A DNA stretch of 15,889 nt. It comes from Planctomycetaceae bacterium (lineage in GTDB: Bacteria > Planctomycetota > Planctomycetia > Planctomycetales > Planctomycetaceae). The DNA is taken from assembly GCA_020426065.1 (NCBI GenBank), contig JAGQQT010000027.1, positions 1 to 15,889 on the forward strand. The letters run 5' to 3'. The position numbers and the translations under genes were made by a program. This document shows, piece by piece, positions 1 through 7,985 of this stretch (within the stretch, counting starts at the first letter, position 1; each line of letters opens with the position of its first letter). Under the pieces are notes generated by a model. The model worked only from the letters and a program-made list of their open reading frames with translations. It made no database searches and had not been told where the DNA came from.

Positions 1-124
1 GCGCTCCGAAGGCCCTCTGCTGCATCAGCCCCAGCATGGCTGCTGCCCCAAACCCGCAGGCGGAATTTGTGAGCAACTGTCGACGCGAAACAAAATGAGT
101 GGGATCAACTGGATTGAATTTCAT
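1..124 (-). CDS. DUF1501 family protein, N-terminal 41 codons (partial)
   Basis: Only the N-terminus lies in the window; the gene runs off the left edge. The minus strand reads MKFNPVDPTHFVSRRQ followed by a hydrophobic, Ala/Gly/Leu-rich stretch and a QQRAFGA end. The twin-arginine SRRQLL and the hydrophobic segment form a Tat signal, so the protein is predicted to be exported folded. This N-terminus is typical of planctomycete DUF1501 proteins, a sulfatase/alkaline-phosphatase-fold family of unknown role. The start is supported by a strong Shine-Dalgarno GGGAGG (132-137) 7 bases before the ATG. It begins 83 bases downstream of the PSCyt1/DUF1549/DUF1553 gene on the same strand. Such pairs recur throughout Planctomycetes, which strengthens the family call even though the body of the protein is not visible. 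The biochemical function is unknown. Confidence 0.85.
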   Translation of the reverse strand, partial: MKFNPVDPTHFVSRRQLLTNSACGFGAAAMLGLMQQRAFGA

Positions 125-207
125 GAACCTGCCTCCCGAACACAGTGCGGGGTCTGCAATCATCTGATGGATTTGATGTTATGAACGTTGCCGCCGGGAT
201 TCTGATC

Positions 208-3200
208 TCAGCGGACAAAGACAAATTCCTTGGTATTGAGAAGAACGTGGCAGTAATCCCGCCAGGCGTCCTTGGGGGAGAGTCCAGTGGTGGACTCGTT
301 CTGGAAAAACTGTTGGGCCAGCTGGGCTTCAATTTCCGCTGGTTCTCGGCAGAACGCACTCAGATAAGCTGCCTGTAAACGTTGATTCTGGTCATCCGGA
401 TGTTGTTGCAGCAGTTGACTTGCCCATAAATCTGCTTCGAGATACGCAAACTCACTGTTGAGCATGACCAGTGCCTGAGCGGGAACATTCGAAACACTCC
501 GTCTCCCTGCGGTAGTGAGCGGAAGTGGATAGTCGAAGGCGAGAAACATGGGTGAAAGAAAATTCCTGCGGACTTCCAGGTACAAGCTGCGGCGATTATC
601 TCCATTGAGTGGGCCGGAAGCTCCCGGACGTCCCCGGCCGGTCATGAACGGTGTGAGATAAGTCGCCACGGGTGGTCCGTAAAGTTTCTGGTCCAGCTGT
701 CCCGACACCAGCAGCATGGCATCCCGCAGTGCTTCCGCCTCAAGTCTTCTGACCGACATCCGATGATAGAGCCGATTTTGCGGATCAATCTCATGACAGT
801 CCGGACGATCATCGCTGCTCATCTGGTAGGTCTGCGTGGTGAGCAGATATCTGTGCAGCCATTTCAGGGAGCGATTGTGTCGGCGGAATTCTGAAGCCAG
901 ATGATCCAGCAGCAGCGGATGTGAAGGAGGAACTCCCATCCGTCCCAGGTCATCGGGAGTAGGAACCAGTCCCCGACCAAAATGCTGTTTCCAGATCCGG
1001 TTCACGATCACGCGATCGAACAGTGTATTTTCGGGAGCAATGATTTCCCGGGCAAACTGCAGTCGGCCGGACGATGTGGCGGGGATATCTGTTTCCACCA
1101 CACAGAACATGCCGGGGGCGTTGCGGGGAATCTCTTCTGCAGGGCGTCCGGAATTCCCACGCACCAGCAGGGGAGAATCGAGTGGACTCCCTTCAATGGT
1201 GGCCAGTCCCAGTTCAGGGACACCCCAATCACCTTCCGCCTGCTTGCGGGCAACGTAATACTCATCGAGCCATGCCGGACGGGATTTGGACATGTCCGTC
1301 GGGTCGCGATGTTTGAGCAACTGATTGACCAGTGCCAGTTCAAACTCCGTCAGGCTTCCCGCCTCGGATCCTGCAGCCAGTTTTTTCAGTGCTCCCAAAA
1401 CCGTGTTGCGGTATGCCTGCTGCAGGTCAGCCAGCGTTTCTCCCGAGATCGTTTGCAGGAACGGACCAAGTCCGGACAGGATGCCGATTTTCGGGACCGG
1501 GCCATTGGAAAAGCGGATTTCCTGAATTGCCAGCCAGCCGCGATCTTCATCCTCGAATTCCAGATACGCCCGGTGGCCTACCCACTTGGAAACATCCTGA
1601 CGACGCCAGATCAACGTCTCGGAAGAAGGGGACTGAAAAGAGACATCGCCATAAATGGGGGACCTTGCATGCTGAAAACCGTCAATGATCAGGTTCACGT
1701 TGCCATTTTTCAGCTGGCCTCCATGACGCTTCCCCACCAGCCGATCACCATCGGTCCGCTGCATCAGATAGTCAATGTAGGGAGCGGTAATCGTAAAGGC
1801 CGGAGAGAAGAGAGTCCCGGTTGCCTGACGGGATTCCCGTCCGGAATGAACAATCCCCGGTGCAATCAACTGTTCGAGCGGATGCCAGGGATCGGTACCG
1901 ATCAGCAGATCAATTTGGGAAGCAGCGTCTCCAAAGGCAAATCCGGTCTGCTTCCATGCGGCAGACATCCCCTGCCTGAAGTCGACAAAAACATTGGCCC
2001 CTTCACGCTCAACAGCAGCCTCGTTCTGATCCTTTTCCGCCTGGACCAGCAGGGCATCTTTGCGTCGAATGAAATCAGCCGCATCGGCACTCCCGCTCAA
2101 CTGTTTCCAGGCCAGAAACGGACTGGAGGCCGGGATCTGACTGGCCGGATTGGCAGCCTGTTCCAGTTCCCGCTGCAGTAACAGATCCAGTTCCTGTTCC
2201 ATCCGTTCGAGAGTGTAGGCGATGATTTCCTCACGATGATTCGATTTCAACTCCTGCAGTCGTTTCCGGGCCGCCTCCACTTTTTCAGCCGACCGTAAAT
2301 CGACATAGGCTTTACGCGAACTTTCCATCACACCCGAAAGAGCGTAGTAGTCCCGGATCGAGATCGGATCAAACTTGTGATCGTGACAGCGGGCACAGGC
2401 TACGGAGGTTCCCAGAAACGCTTTCGTAATCACGTCAATCTGATTATCGATCAGATCACATTGCTCCGCCCGCACATCCACAGGCGAATGTTTTCCCTGA
2501 CCCAGCCAGTAAATCGCTGTGCCCAGAACTGATTCATTGAGGCCGGTTTCAGGATTGAATCGGGCACTTTCCAGCTGATCGCCAGCAATCTGCTCCAGGG
2601 CAAACTGATCAAACGGCAGATCATCATTCAGGGCCCTGATCACATAATCCCGATACCGCCACGCATAATCGATTGTGAAATCAAACTCATGCCCCATCGT
2701 TTCGGCATAGCGAACCAGATCGAGCCAGTGCCGGGCCCAGCGTTCCCCATAAGCAGGATTGGCCAGCAGCTGATCAATCAGCCTGCTCCAGGCTTCCGGA
2801 GAATCATCCTTCAGAAACGCTTCCCGCTGAGCCGGTGTGGGGGGCAGACCCGTCAGATCGAAATAGATCCGACGCAACAAAACTTCTTTGGAAGCGGGAG
2901 CGGAAGGCTTGAGCCCCGCCGCATCCAGCCGGGCCAGCAGAAACGCATCCACCGGATGTCTGGCCCGGTCGGGATTGCTGACTCCTGGGATAGCGGGATC
3001 GGCAATGGGCTGCAGAGACCAGTGCGATTTCTGCAATTCAACCAGTTTTTCCTGATCAGTGGGAGTTCCCTCGGGCGAATCAGGCCAGACCGCTCCCTGA
3101 TTGACCCATTCGGTCAGTCGGGCGATTGCCTCGTCGGGCAATTTTCCGGAAGGGGGCATCTGGTACCCATCCTGACCATAGCGGACGGCCAGAATGAGTT

Positions 3201-3465
3201 CACTCTCATCAGCCTTTCCGGGGACAACCGCCGGTCCGGTCTCTCCTCCCTTGTTCAGATGGGTCCGGGAATCGAGCCGGAGACCACCCTTTTGCACTTT
3301 CTCTCCATGGCATTTCTGACAGTGTTCCACCAATAGGGGGCGAACATGCGTTTCAAAGTATTGCACGCGGGCCAGCGCCTGCTCTTCTTCTGCCGAGACG
3401 ACCGAGCGTTCACCGGTTGCCAGCAGCAGGAGTGTTCCACACAGAATGATCCGAAAACAGGTCAT
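208..3465 (-). CDS. PSCyt1-DUF1549-DUF1553 secreted protein
   Basis: 1085 aa from the chosen start. Residues 1-25 form a signal peptide (MTCFRIILCGTLLLLATG, cut near VVSA). Residues about 35-130 are a planctomycete cytochrome c domain: heme-binding CQKCH at C49/C52/H53, and a QMPPSGKL motif whose M103 is the likely axial ligand. DUF1549 covers about 170-380 (AGLKP, FDLTGLPPTP, ERWARHWLDLVRYAET) and ends in a second heme-like motif, CARCHDHKFDPI (C357-H361). A charged, coiled-coil-like stretch (about 390-470) and a beta-rich, possibly carbohydrate-binding insert (about 500-710) follow. DUF1553 fills about 800 to the end (FDRVIVNRIWKQHFGRG, VRRLEAEALRDAML, SVSNVPAQALVMLN). An upstream in-frame ATG at 3576 exists, but the start at 3465 puts the signal peptide first and has a weak AAGG 6 bases upstream. 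The family is expanded in Planctomycetes; a role in periplasmic redox or polymer breakdown is often suggested but not proven. Confidence 0.93.
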   Translation of the reverse strand: MTCFRIILCGTLLLLATGERSVVSAEEEQALARVQYFETHVRPLLVEHCQKCHGEKVQKGGLRLDSRTHLNKGGETGPAVVPGKADESELILAVRYGQDGYQMPPSGKLPDEAIARLTEWVNQGAVWPDSPEGTPTDQEKLVELQKSHWSLQPIADPAIPGVSNPDRARHPVDAFLLARLDAAGLKPSAPASKEVLLRRIYFDLTGLPPTPAQREAFLKDDSPEAWSRLIDQLLANPAYGERWARHWLDLVRYAETMGHEFDFTIDYAWRYRDYVIRALNDDLPFDQFALEQIAGDQLESARFNPETGLNESVLGTAIYWLGQGKHSPVDVRAEQCDLIDNQIDVITKAFLGTSVACARCHDHKFDPISIRDYYALSGVMESSRKAYVDLRSAEKVEAARKRLQELKSNHREEIIAYTLERMEQELDLLLQRELEQAANPASQIPASSPFLAWKQLSGSADAADFIRRKDALLVQAEKDQNEAAVEREGANVFVDFRQGMSAAWKQTGFAFGDAASQIDLLIGTDPWHPLEQLIAPGIVHSGRESRQATGTLFSPAFTITAPYIDYLMQRTDGDRLVGKRHGGQLKNGNVNLIIDGFQHARSPIYGDVSFQSPSSETLIWRRQDVSKWVGHRAYLEFEDEDRGWLAIQEIRFSNGPVPKIGILSGLGPFLQTISGETLADLQQAYRNTVLGALKKLAAGSEAGSLTEFELALVNQLLKHRDPTDMSKSRPAWLDEYYVARKQAEGDWGVPELGLATIEGSPLDSPLLVRGNSGRPAEEIPRNAPGMFCVVETDIPATSSGRLQFAREIIAPENTLFDRVIVNRIWKQHFGRGLVPTPDDLGRMGVPPSHPLLLDHLASEFRRHNRSLKWLHRYLLTTQTYQMSSDDRPDCHEIDPQNRLYHRMSVRRLEAEALRDAMLLVSGQLDQKLYGPPVATYLTPFMTGRGRPGASGPLNGDNRRSLYLEVRRNFLSPMFLAFDYPLPLTTAGRRSVSNVPAQALVMLNSEFAYLEADLWASQLLQQHPDDQNQRLQAAYLSAFCREPAEIEAQLAQQFFQNESTTGLSPKDAWRDYCHVLLNTKEFVFVR

Positions 3466-3834
3466 GGGAGGCCTTCGGGGCTGGGGGGTCATCTGGAATC
3501 GAAGGTGGGAACTCCAGCCTAACAGATTCAGCCGATCAGATCGAGCATTATTTATCCATTCCTGCCCACAAGCCACCTCACAGTTTGCCGGATTCTGTCC
3601 GAACAGATTTGCGAAACCAGTGTCAAAGGGGGAATCGTTCCGGAATCGGCAGAGGCAGAACCCCTTCCCCCTTCATTGAAGAGTGTCTGTCTGGTCCGCT
3701 GTTCAGTTTTGTCACTCTGCAGGATGCCCCTTACGGACTGGAAATCATACTGTCCGAATTGTCCGATTCCGGATATGATGAGAACATGTCGAGAGCGGAT
3801 CTTGACGCACACCCTTTTGTAAAGTGGAAACGCA
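3466..3834. promoter_or_regulatory. Divergent intergenic region between the PSCyt1 gene and alaC-like gene
   Basis: 369 bases without a supportable gene. It must hold the start signals for both flanking divergent genes. I see no convincing -35/-10 pair. Possible -10-like strings are TATGAT at 3774-3779 (plus strand, toward the aminotransferase) and an A/T-rich GATAAATAAT read on the minus strand near 3547-3556. GTCCGA repeats twice at 3753-3767 (TGTCCGAATTGTCCGATTCC), with a further TGTCCGAA near 3597. A small palindrome TTCCGGAA lies near 3639. Open frames here are short and resemble no family. Confidence 0.4.
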
Positions 3835-5073
3835 ATGCGTAGCGAAGCAGAAGTCCCATTTGCCGATAATCCCTTCACCATTCCGGTTGCGGATCGCGTG
3901 AAGCGGCTTCCCCCGTACCTGTTCGGGAAAATCAACAAGCTGAAGTACCAGAAACGAGTGGCGGGAGTGGATGTGATTGACCTGGGAATGGGCAATCCGA
4001 CCGATCCTCCCGATCCCCTGATTGTGGAGAAGATGACCGAGGCGCTGCTCGATCCGAAGAACCATCGCTATTCGGTCTCGAACGGGATTGCCAATCTCCG
4101 TAAGGAAGTGGCGGCTCGCTATTTCAAAAAATATGGTGTCCGGCTCGATCCGGATTCGGAAATCGTAACCTGTATCGGCTCCAAGGAAGGTTTCAGCCAC
4201 CTCTGCCTGGCCCTGATGGGACCCGGTGATACGGCGATTGTCCCCGCTCCCTATTTCCCGATTCACGTTTATGCCGTTGCCCTGGCTGCCGGAAACGTCA
4301 TTTCGCTCGACTGCCGGGAACCGGAAAAGTTCCTCAGCAATATCGCGTACACCTGCGAGCATCTGTATCCCAAGCCAAAACTGGTAATCGTCAACTTCCC
4401 TCACAACCCCAGCACCACGGTGGTTGAGCAGGAGTTTTATGATGACCTGGTGAAGCTCGCCAAGAAGTACGAGTTCCTCGTGATCTCGGATTTCGCTTAT
4501 GCCGACATCTGCTTTGACGGCTACAAGGCTCCCAGCTTCCTCTCTTCCAAAGGGGCCAGCGATGTGGGCGTGGAATTCACGACCATGAGTAAAGGCTACA
4601 GCATGGCCGGCTGGCGTGTCGGATTCTGTGCGGGGAATCAGGAGATGGTCAGAGCACTGGCCACCATCAAAGGGTATTACGATTACGGACTGTTCCAGCC
4701 AACTCAGATTGCCGCCATTGTGGCCATGCGTCATTGCGAAGCAGCCGTTGAAAGCGTCGCTGCCGAGTATCAGGTCCGGCGCGATGTCCTGTGCGATGGC
4801 CTGGAGCGAATCGGCTGGGAAATGGAACGTCCCAAAGGAACGATGTTCGTCTGGGCAAAAATCCCTGAAGCATGGGCTCACATGGGTTCGATCGACTTCT
4901 CCATGAAACTGCTGGATGAAGGGGGCGTGGCGGTGAGTCCGGGACGCGGCTTTGGTGAAGATGGCGAGGGCTATCTGCGACTGGCGGTTGTCGAAAACGT
5001 TCAACGGCTGCGGCAGGCAGTGCGACAGATTGACCGATGTCTGAACAAGTCCGCAGTCAGCGCCGAAAGCTGA
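3835..5073 (+). CDS. alaC: AlaC-type class I/II PLP aminotransferase
   Basis: 412 aa, a complete fold-type I aminotransferase. Visible motifs: [10 protein letters not shown] near the N-terminus; NFPHNPS with N191; DFAYAD with the PLP-pyridine Asp D219 and Y222; the Schiff-base lysine K253 in [14 protein letters not shown]; and YLRLAVVEN with R382, expected to bind the substrate carboxylate. Sequence order and length match E. coli AlaC (YfdZ), a glutamate-pyruvate (alanine) aminotransferase, and its relatives annotated as LL-diaminopimelate or aspartate aminotransferases. Substrate choice cannot be read from the sequence, so alanine/pyruvate is the best guess and LL-DAP aminotransferase the main alternative. 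The enzyme is cytosolic with no signal peptide. The ATG has only a weak purine-rich stretch (AAAGTGGAAA) upstream. The gene ends at an intrinsic terminator and is followed by ilvD on the same strand, another enzyme of pyruvate-derived amino acid metabolism. Confidence 0.88.
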   Translation: MRSEAEVPFADNPFTIPVADRVKRLPPYLFGKINKLKYQKRVAGVDVIDLGMGNPTDPPDPLIVEKMTEALLDPKNHRYSVSNGIANLRKEVAARYFKKYGVRLDPDSEIVTCIGSKEGFSHLCLALMGPGDTAIVPAPYFPIHVYAVALAAGNVISLDCREPEKFLSNIAYTCEHLYPKPKLVIVNFPHNPSTTVVEQEFYDDLVKLAKKYEFLVISDFAYADICFDGYKAPSFLSSKGASDVGVEFTTMSKGYSMAGWRVGFCAGNQEMVRALATIKGYYDYGLFQPTQIAAIVAMRHCEAAVESVAAEYQVRRDVLCDGLERIGWEMERPKGTMFVWAKIPEAWAHMGSIDFSMKLLDEGGVAVSPGRGFGEDGEGYLRLAVVENVQRLRQAVRQIDRCLNKSAVSAES

Positions 5074-5111
5074 ACAAACCCGTTCCGTTAAAATTCTTCA
5101 ACAAAAAACAG

Positions 5112-5140
5112 GGCACTGCCACCGGCGAGTGCCTTTTTTC
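5112..5140 (+). terminator. Rho-independent terminator after the aminotransferase gene
   Basis: The arms GGCACT (5112-5117) and AGTGCC (5128-5133) pair perfectly. An inner GCC/GGC pair continues the stem past one unpaired G. Six T residues follow directly (5134-5139). It starts 38 bases after the stop codon. An A-rich run lies just before the stem (5101-5110), so it could also work from the other strand. It implies that alaC and ilvD are mostly separate transcripts. Confidence 0.85.
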
Positions 5141-5184
5141 TTTGCGGAACACTCATCATCATAGAATGCTGAATACAAGAACCA

Positions 5185-5199
5185 GCCTGTAGATCAGGC
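5185..5199 (+). other. Small stem-loop in the ilvD leader
   Basis: GCCTG (5185-5189) and CAGGC (5195-5199) form a GC-rich 5-bp stem with loop TAGAT, followed by the T-rich AATCATTTTATTT. It sits about 35 bases before the ilvD start. It may be a weak attenuator or leader structure, or chance. I found no leader peptide rich in Leu/Ile/Val codons, so a classical branched-chain attenuation system is not supported. Confidence 0.3.
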
Positions 5200-5231
5200 A
5201 ATCATTTTATTTCCCCCGCTCAGATATCGAG

Positions 5232-6944
5232 ATGCACAACATGGAAAACAGAACTCCTGCGGAAACTTCCGGTTTGAACCGCTACAGCAGTCGGATCACA
5301 CAGCCCCGTAAGCAGGGGGTTTCTCAATCGATGCTGTATGCGACCGGGATGACCGAAGAGGACATGAACAAGCCGCAGATCGGGATCGCCTCGATCTGGT
5401 ATGACGGCAATCCCTGCAACATGCATCTGGATCGACTGGCTACCGCTGCCCGGGACAGCATCAAACAGAGTGACCTGATCGGGATGCGGTTCAATGCGAT
5501 TGGTGTCAGCGATGGCATTTCCATGGGAACGGAAGGGATGTCCTTCTCGCTGCAGTCTCGTGATCTGATTGCCGACTCGATTGAAACGGTCATGTCGGCA
5601 TTCTGGTACGATGCCCTGGTGGCCCTGCCGGGTTGCGACAAAAACATGCCAGGCTGTCTGATTGCCGCCGGACGTCTCAATCGCCCCGCCATCATGGTTT
5701 ACGGGGGAACCATTCAGCCTGGTTGCTGGAATGGAAAAATGATCGACGTCGGCTCCGCCAACGAAGTCTACGGGGAATACCTGGCCGGACGCATTACCGA
5801 TGAAGAGCGACACAACATTGTGCGAAACAGCTGTCCGGGAGCGGGAGCCTGCGGCGGCATGTTTACCGCCAATACAATGTCAGTGGCGATGGAAGCACTG
5901 GGGATGAGCCTGCCCTACAGCTCCTCGATCCCGGCAACCGATGAGAAAAAACTGGATGAGTGCGAGCACATTGGGCCTTACATCCGTCGCCTGCTTGAAA
6001 TGGATCTGAAACCACGGGACATCATGACTCGCGCAGCGTTTGAAAACGCAATCACGATGATCATCGCCCTGGGTGGTTCCACCAACGGCGTACTGCATCT
6101 GCTGGCCGTCGCCCGATCAGTGGATGTTCCCCTCGAACTGCAGGACTTCCAGCGGATCAGTGACAAAACACCATTGCTGGCCAATATGCGTCCGAGTGGC
6201 AAGTACTCGATGGTCGACCTGCACAAGGCGGGGGGCACTCCGGCTGTCATGAAGTACATGCTGGCTGAGGGCTACCTGAACGGCGACTGCATTACGGTAA
6301 CCGGAAAAACACTGGCTGAGAATCTTGCGGAGATCCCCGATTACACACCGAACAACGATATCGTGCATGATCTCAAATCGCCGATCAAATCGTCAGGTCA
6401 CCTGAGAATTCTCTGGGGGAATCTCGCTCCGGAAGGAGCGGTGGCAAAAATCACCGGGAAAGAAGGAACCACATTCACCGGACCAGCCCGCGTCTTTGAT
6501 TGCGAAGAGGACATGATCGTCGCCGTTGAGCAGAAGCAGATCCAGAAGGGTGATGTGGTTGTCATCCGTTATGAAGGCCCGAAGGGTGGGCCAGGCATGC
6601 CGGAAATGCTTTCCCCCACGGCTGCTCTGATGGGAACCGGGCTGGGCAAAGACGTGGCGCTGATCACCGATGGCCGTTTTTCCGGTGCGTCCCACGGCTT
6701 TATCGTCGGACATATCTGTCCGGAAGCCCAGGATGGAGGCCCGATTGCCCTCGTTCAGGATGGAGATCAGATTACAATTGATGCGGTGACAAACCGCATT
6801 GAGATGGCCGTTTCCGATGAAGAGCTGGCCCGCCGTCAAGCCGAATGGAGCATGCCTCCTTTCAAATATCAGCGCGGTTGTTTGCACCGGTATATCATGA
6901 CCGTGAAATCCGCTTCACGAGGATGCGTGACTGATGAGTCCTGA
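5232..6944 (+). CDS. ilvD: Dihydroxy-acid dehydratase
   Basis: 570 aa, full length for IlvD/Edd-family dehydratases. It converts 2,3-dihydroxy-isovalerate (or -3-methylvalerate) to the 2-oxo acid, the third common step in valine, leucine and isoleucine synthesis, in the cytosol. The three cysteines expected to hold the [2Fe-2S] cluster are present: C62 in NPCNMH, C135 in [11 protein letters not shown] and C207 in [12 protein letters not shown]. The Mg2+/substrate region and the catalytic serine S484 in [15 protein letters not shown] are intact. The C-terminus ([21 protein letters not shown]) matches the family end. The short form of DHAD with a [2Fe-2S] cluster fits better than the [4Fe-4S] E. 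coli type, judged from the cysteine pattern. The start could also be the ATG at 5241 (M4); neither has a strong Shine-Dalgarno. The last 11 bases overlap the start of the next gene. Confidence 0.96.
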   Translation: MHNMENRTPAETSGLNRYSSRITQPRKQGVSQSMLYATGMTEEDMNKPQIGIASIWYDGNPCNMHLDRLATAARDSIKQSDLIGMRFNAIGVSDGISMGTEGMSFSLQSRDLIADSIETVMSAFWYDALVALPGCDKNMPGCLIAAGRLNRPAIMVYGGTIQPGCWNGKMIDVGSANEVYGEYLAGRITDEERHNIVRNSCPGAGACGGMFTANTMSVAMEALGMSLPYSSSIPATDEKKLDECEHIGPYIRRLLEMDLKPRDIMTRAAFENAITMIIALGGSTNGVLHLLAVARSVDVPLELQDFQRISDKTPLLANMRPSGKYSMVDLHKAGGTPAVMKYMLAEGYLNGDCITVTGKTLAENLAEIPDYTPNNDIVHDLKSPIKSSGHLRILWGNLAPEGAVAKITGKEGTTFTGPARVFDCEEDMIVAVEQKQIQKGDVVVIRYEGPKGGPGMPEMLSPTAALMGTGLGKDVALITDGRFSGASHGFIVGHICPEAQDGGPIALVQDGDQITIDAVTNRIEMAVSDEELARRQAEWSMPPFKYQRGCLHRYIMTVKSASRGCVTDES

Positions 6945-7977
6945 AAAATCTGTCGAACACTCCTATTCGCCGCTCACCAAAGCTCAGCAGATTGAGGTTT
7001 CGGCGGCGATGAAGAAACACAAAGTCATCATTGATGCCGATCCCGGTGTGATTGATGCGTTGGCAATTATCGTCGCTCTGCTCGATCCGCAGGTTGAAGT
7101 CCTCGCACTGACCGCGACGGCGGGAATTGTCCCGGGGACTTATGCCAACCGGAACCTGCAGGCGATCCTCAACCGGGTGGATCCCCCCAAGTTTCCGCGG
7201 GTTGGGTGCTGCGAGGAGCACCTGCCGGCTTCCATTCCCTCACTGCGGGAAGTCCCCACGCCCCTGCTGATGGGGGAAACCGGGCTTGGCGATTTCATGA
7301 TTGATGCGGTTACCCTGGCCAGCCCGCACTCTTCGGCCAAGGTCATGGTGGAGCTGGTGAAAAATGCTCCTGGTGAAATCACGATTCTCACTCTGGGACC
7401 GCTCACCAACCTGGTGCTGGCCAGTGAAATCTCTCCAGATTTCCTCCGCGAAACCCGCCAGATCGTCTGCCTGGGTGGCTCCATCCATGAGGGGGGAGAT
7501 GCCACTGCCGCAGCGGAGGGGAATATCTATGCCGATCCGGATTCGGCCCGCTTTGTCTTCAAATCAAACTGTCACAAGATTCTGGTCCCGCTCGATGTCT
7601 CGGATCAACTCTGGTTGTCTTTCAGTGATCTTTCCCGCCTGCCTCAGGATCAGTCCTCGGAACTGTCCGCCTTCATTATCCAGCTGATTTCATTTGCCCT
7701 CCGCTCTGCCCGACGTCATCTGGGCCAGGAAGGAGTCGCCCTGCGGGGACTGGCAGCGTTAACGGCCGTCACCCGGCCCCAACTTTTTGCCCGTCGGCTG
7801 ATGGCCGTTGATGTGGAAACCAGTGGCGAACTGACTCGCGGCATGACAGTTGTCGACCAGCGTGGACTCCGTCACGAAGACGCCAATCTGGAAGTTGTGA
7901 CTGAAATCGAAACCCGTCCGGCGTTCGATTATTTCACTGGCGTGCTGTGGAATGCACTCGAGAATGAAAAGTCCTGA
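6934..7977 (+). CDS. Nucleoside hydrolase-fold protein with altered active site
   Basis: 347 aa; family assignment rests on the N-terminal [15 protein letters not shown] motif, LTLGPLTNL, and [15 protein letters not shown], which match inosine/uridine-preferring nucleoside hydrolases (N-ribohydrolases, Ca2+-dependent). Key residues differ from the Crithidia fasciculata enzyme: I40 stands where ribose-binding D14 is expected, I65 where N39 is, and R271-G272 where H241-D242 (catalytic/Ca2+ ligand) are. D34, D36 and D41 of the DxDPG motif and E195/N197 of the EFN-type loop remain. Catalysis is therefore doubtful, or the substrate is different. The start at 6934 overlaps the end of ilvD by 11 bases, suggesting translational coupling; an alternative ATG at 7009 (M26, just before the first beta strand, GAGG upstream) would give a more typical length. 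There is no signal peptide. The gene ends 8 bases before the convergent S41 gene, with no terminator visible. Confidence 0.8.
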   Translation: MSPEKSVEHSYSPLTKAQQIEVSAAMKKHKVIIDADPGVIDALAIIVALLDPQVEVLALTATAGIVPGTYANRNLQAILNRVDPPKFPRVGCCEEHLPASIPSLREVPTPLLMGETGLGDFMIDAVTLASPHSSAKVMVELVKNAPGEITILTLGPLTNLVLASEISPDFLRETRQIVCLGGSIHEGGDATAAAEGNIYADPDSARFVFKSNCHKILVPLDVSDQLWLSFSDLSRLPQDQSSELSAFIIQLISFALRSARRHLGQEGVALRGLAALTAVTRPQLFARRLMAVDVETSGELTRGMTVVDQRGLRHEDANLEVVTEIETRPAFDYFTGVLWNALENEKS

Positions 7978-7985
7978 TCGGTCTG

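Noticed and set aside
982..2181. A 399-codon plus-strand open frame inside the PSCyt1/DUF1553 gene
   Set aside because: It lies antisense to a clearly recognised coding sequence, has a low-complexity-like composition and shows no known domain.
3466..3576. 37-residue N-terminal extension of the PSCyt1 protein from the ATG at 3576
   Set aside because: It would put a charged stretch (MACGQEWINNARSDR) ahead of a good signal peptide and block export; the ATG at 3465 starts exactly at the signal peptide.
3745..5004. A 419-codon open frame antisense to the aminotransferase gene
   Set aside because: It is a frame shadow of a GC-rich gene. The opposite strand encodes a complete aminotransferase with all catalytic residues, and the antisense translation shows no family motif.
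5074..5231. Branched-chain amino acid leader peptide/attenuator or T-box before ilvD
   Set aside because: No short frame rich in Leu/Ile/Val codons and no T-box consensus; the only structures are the terminator of the previous gene and one small stem-loop.
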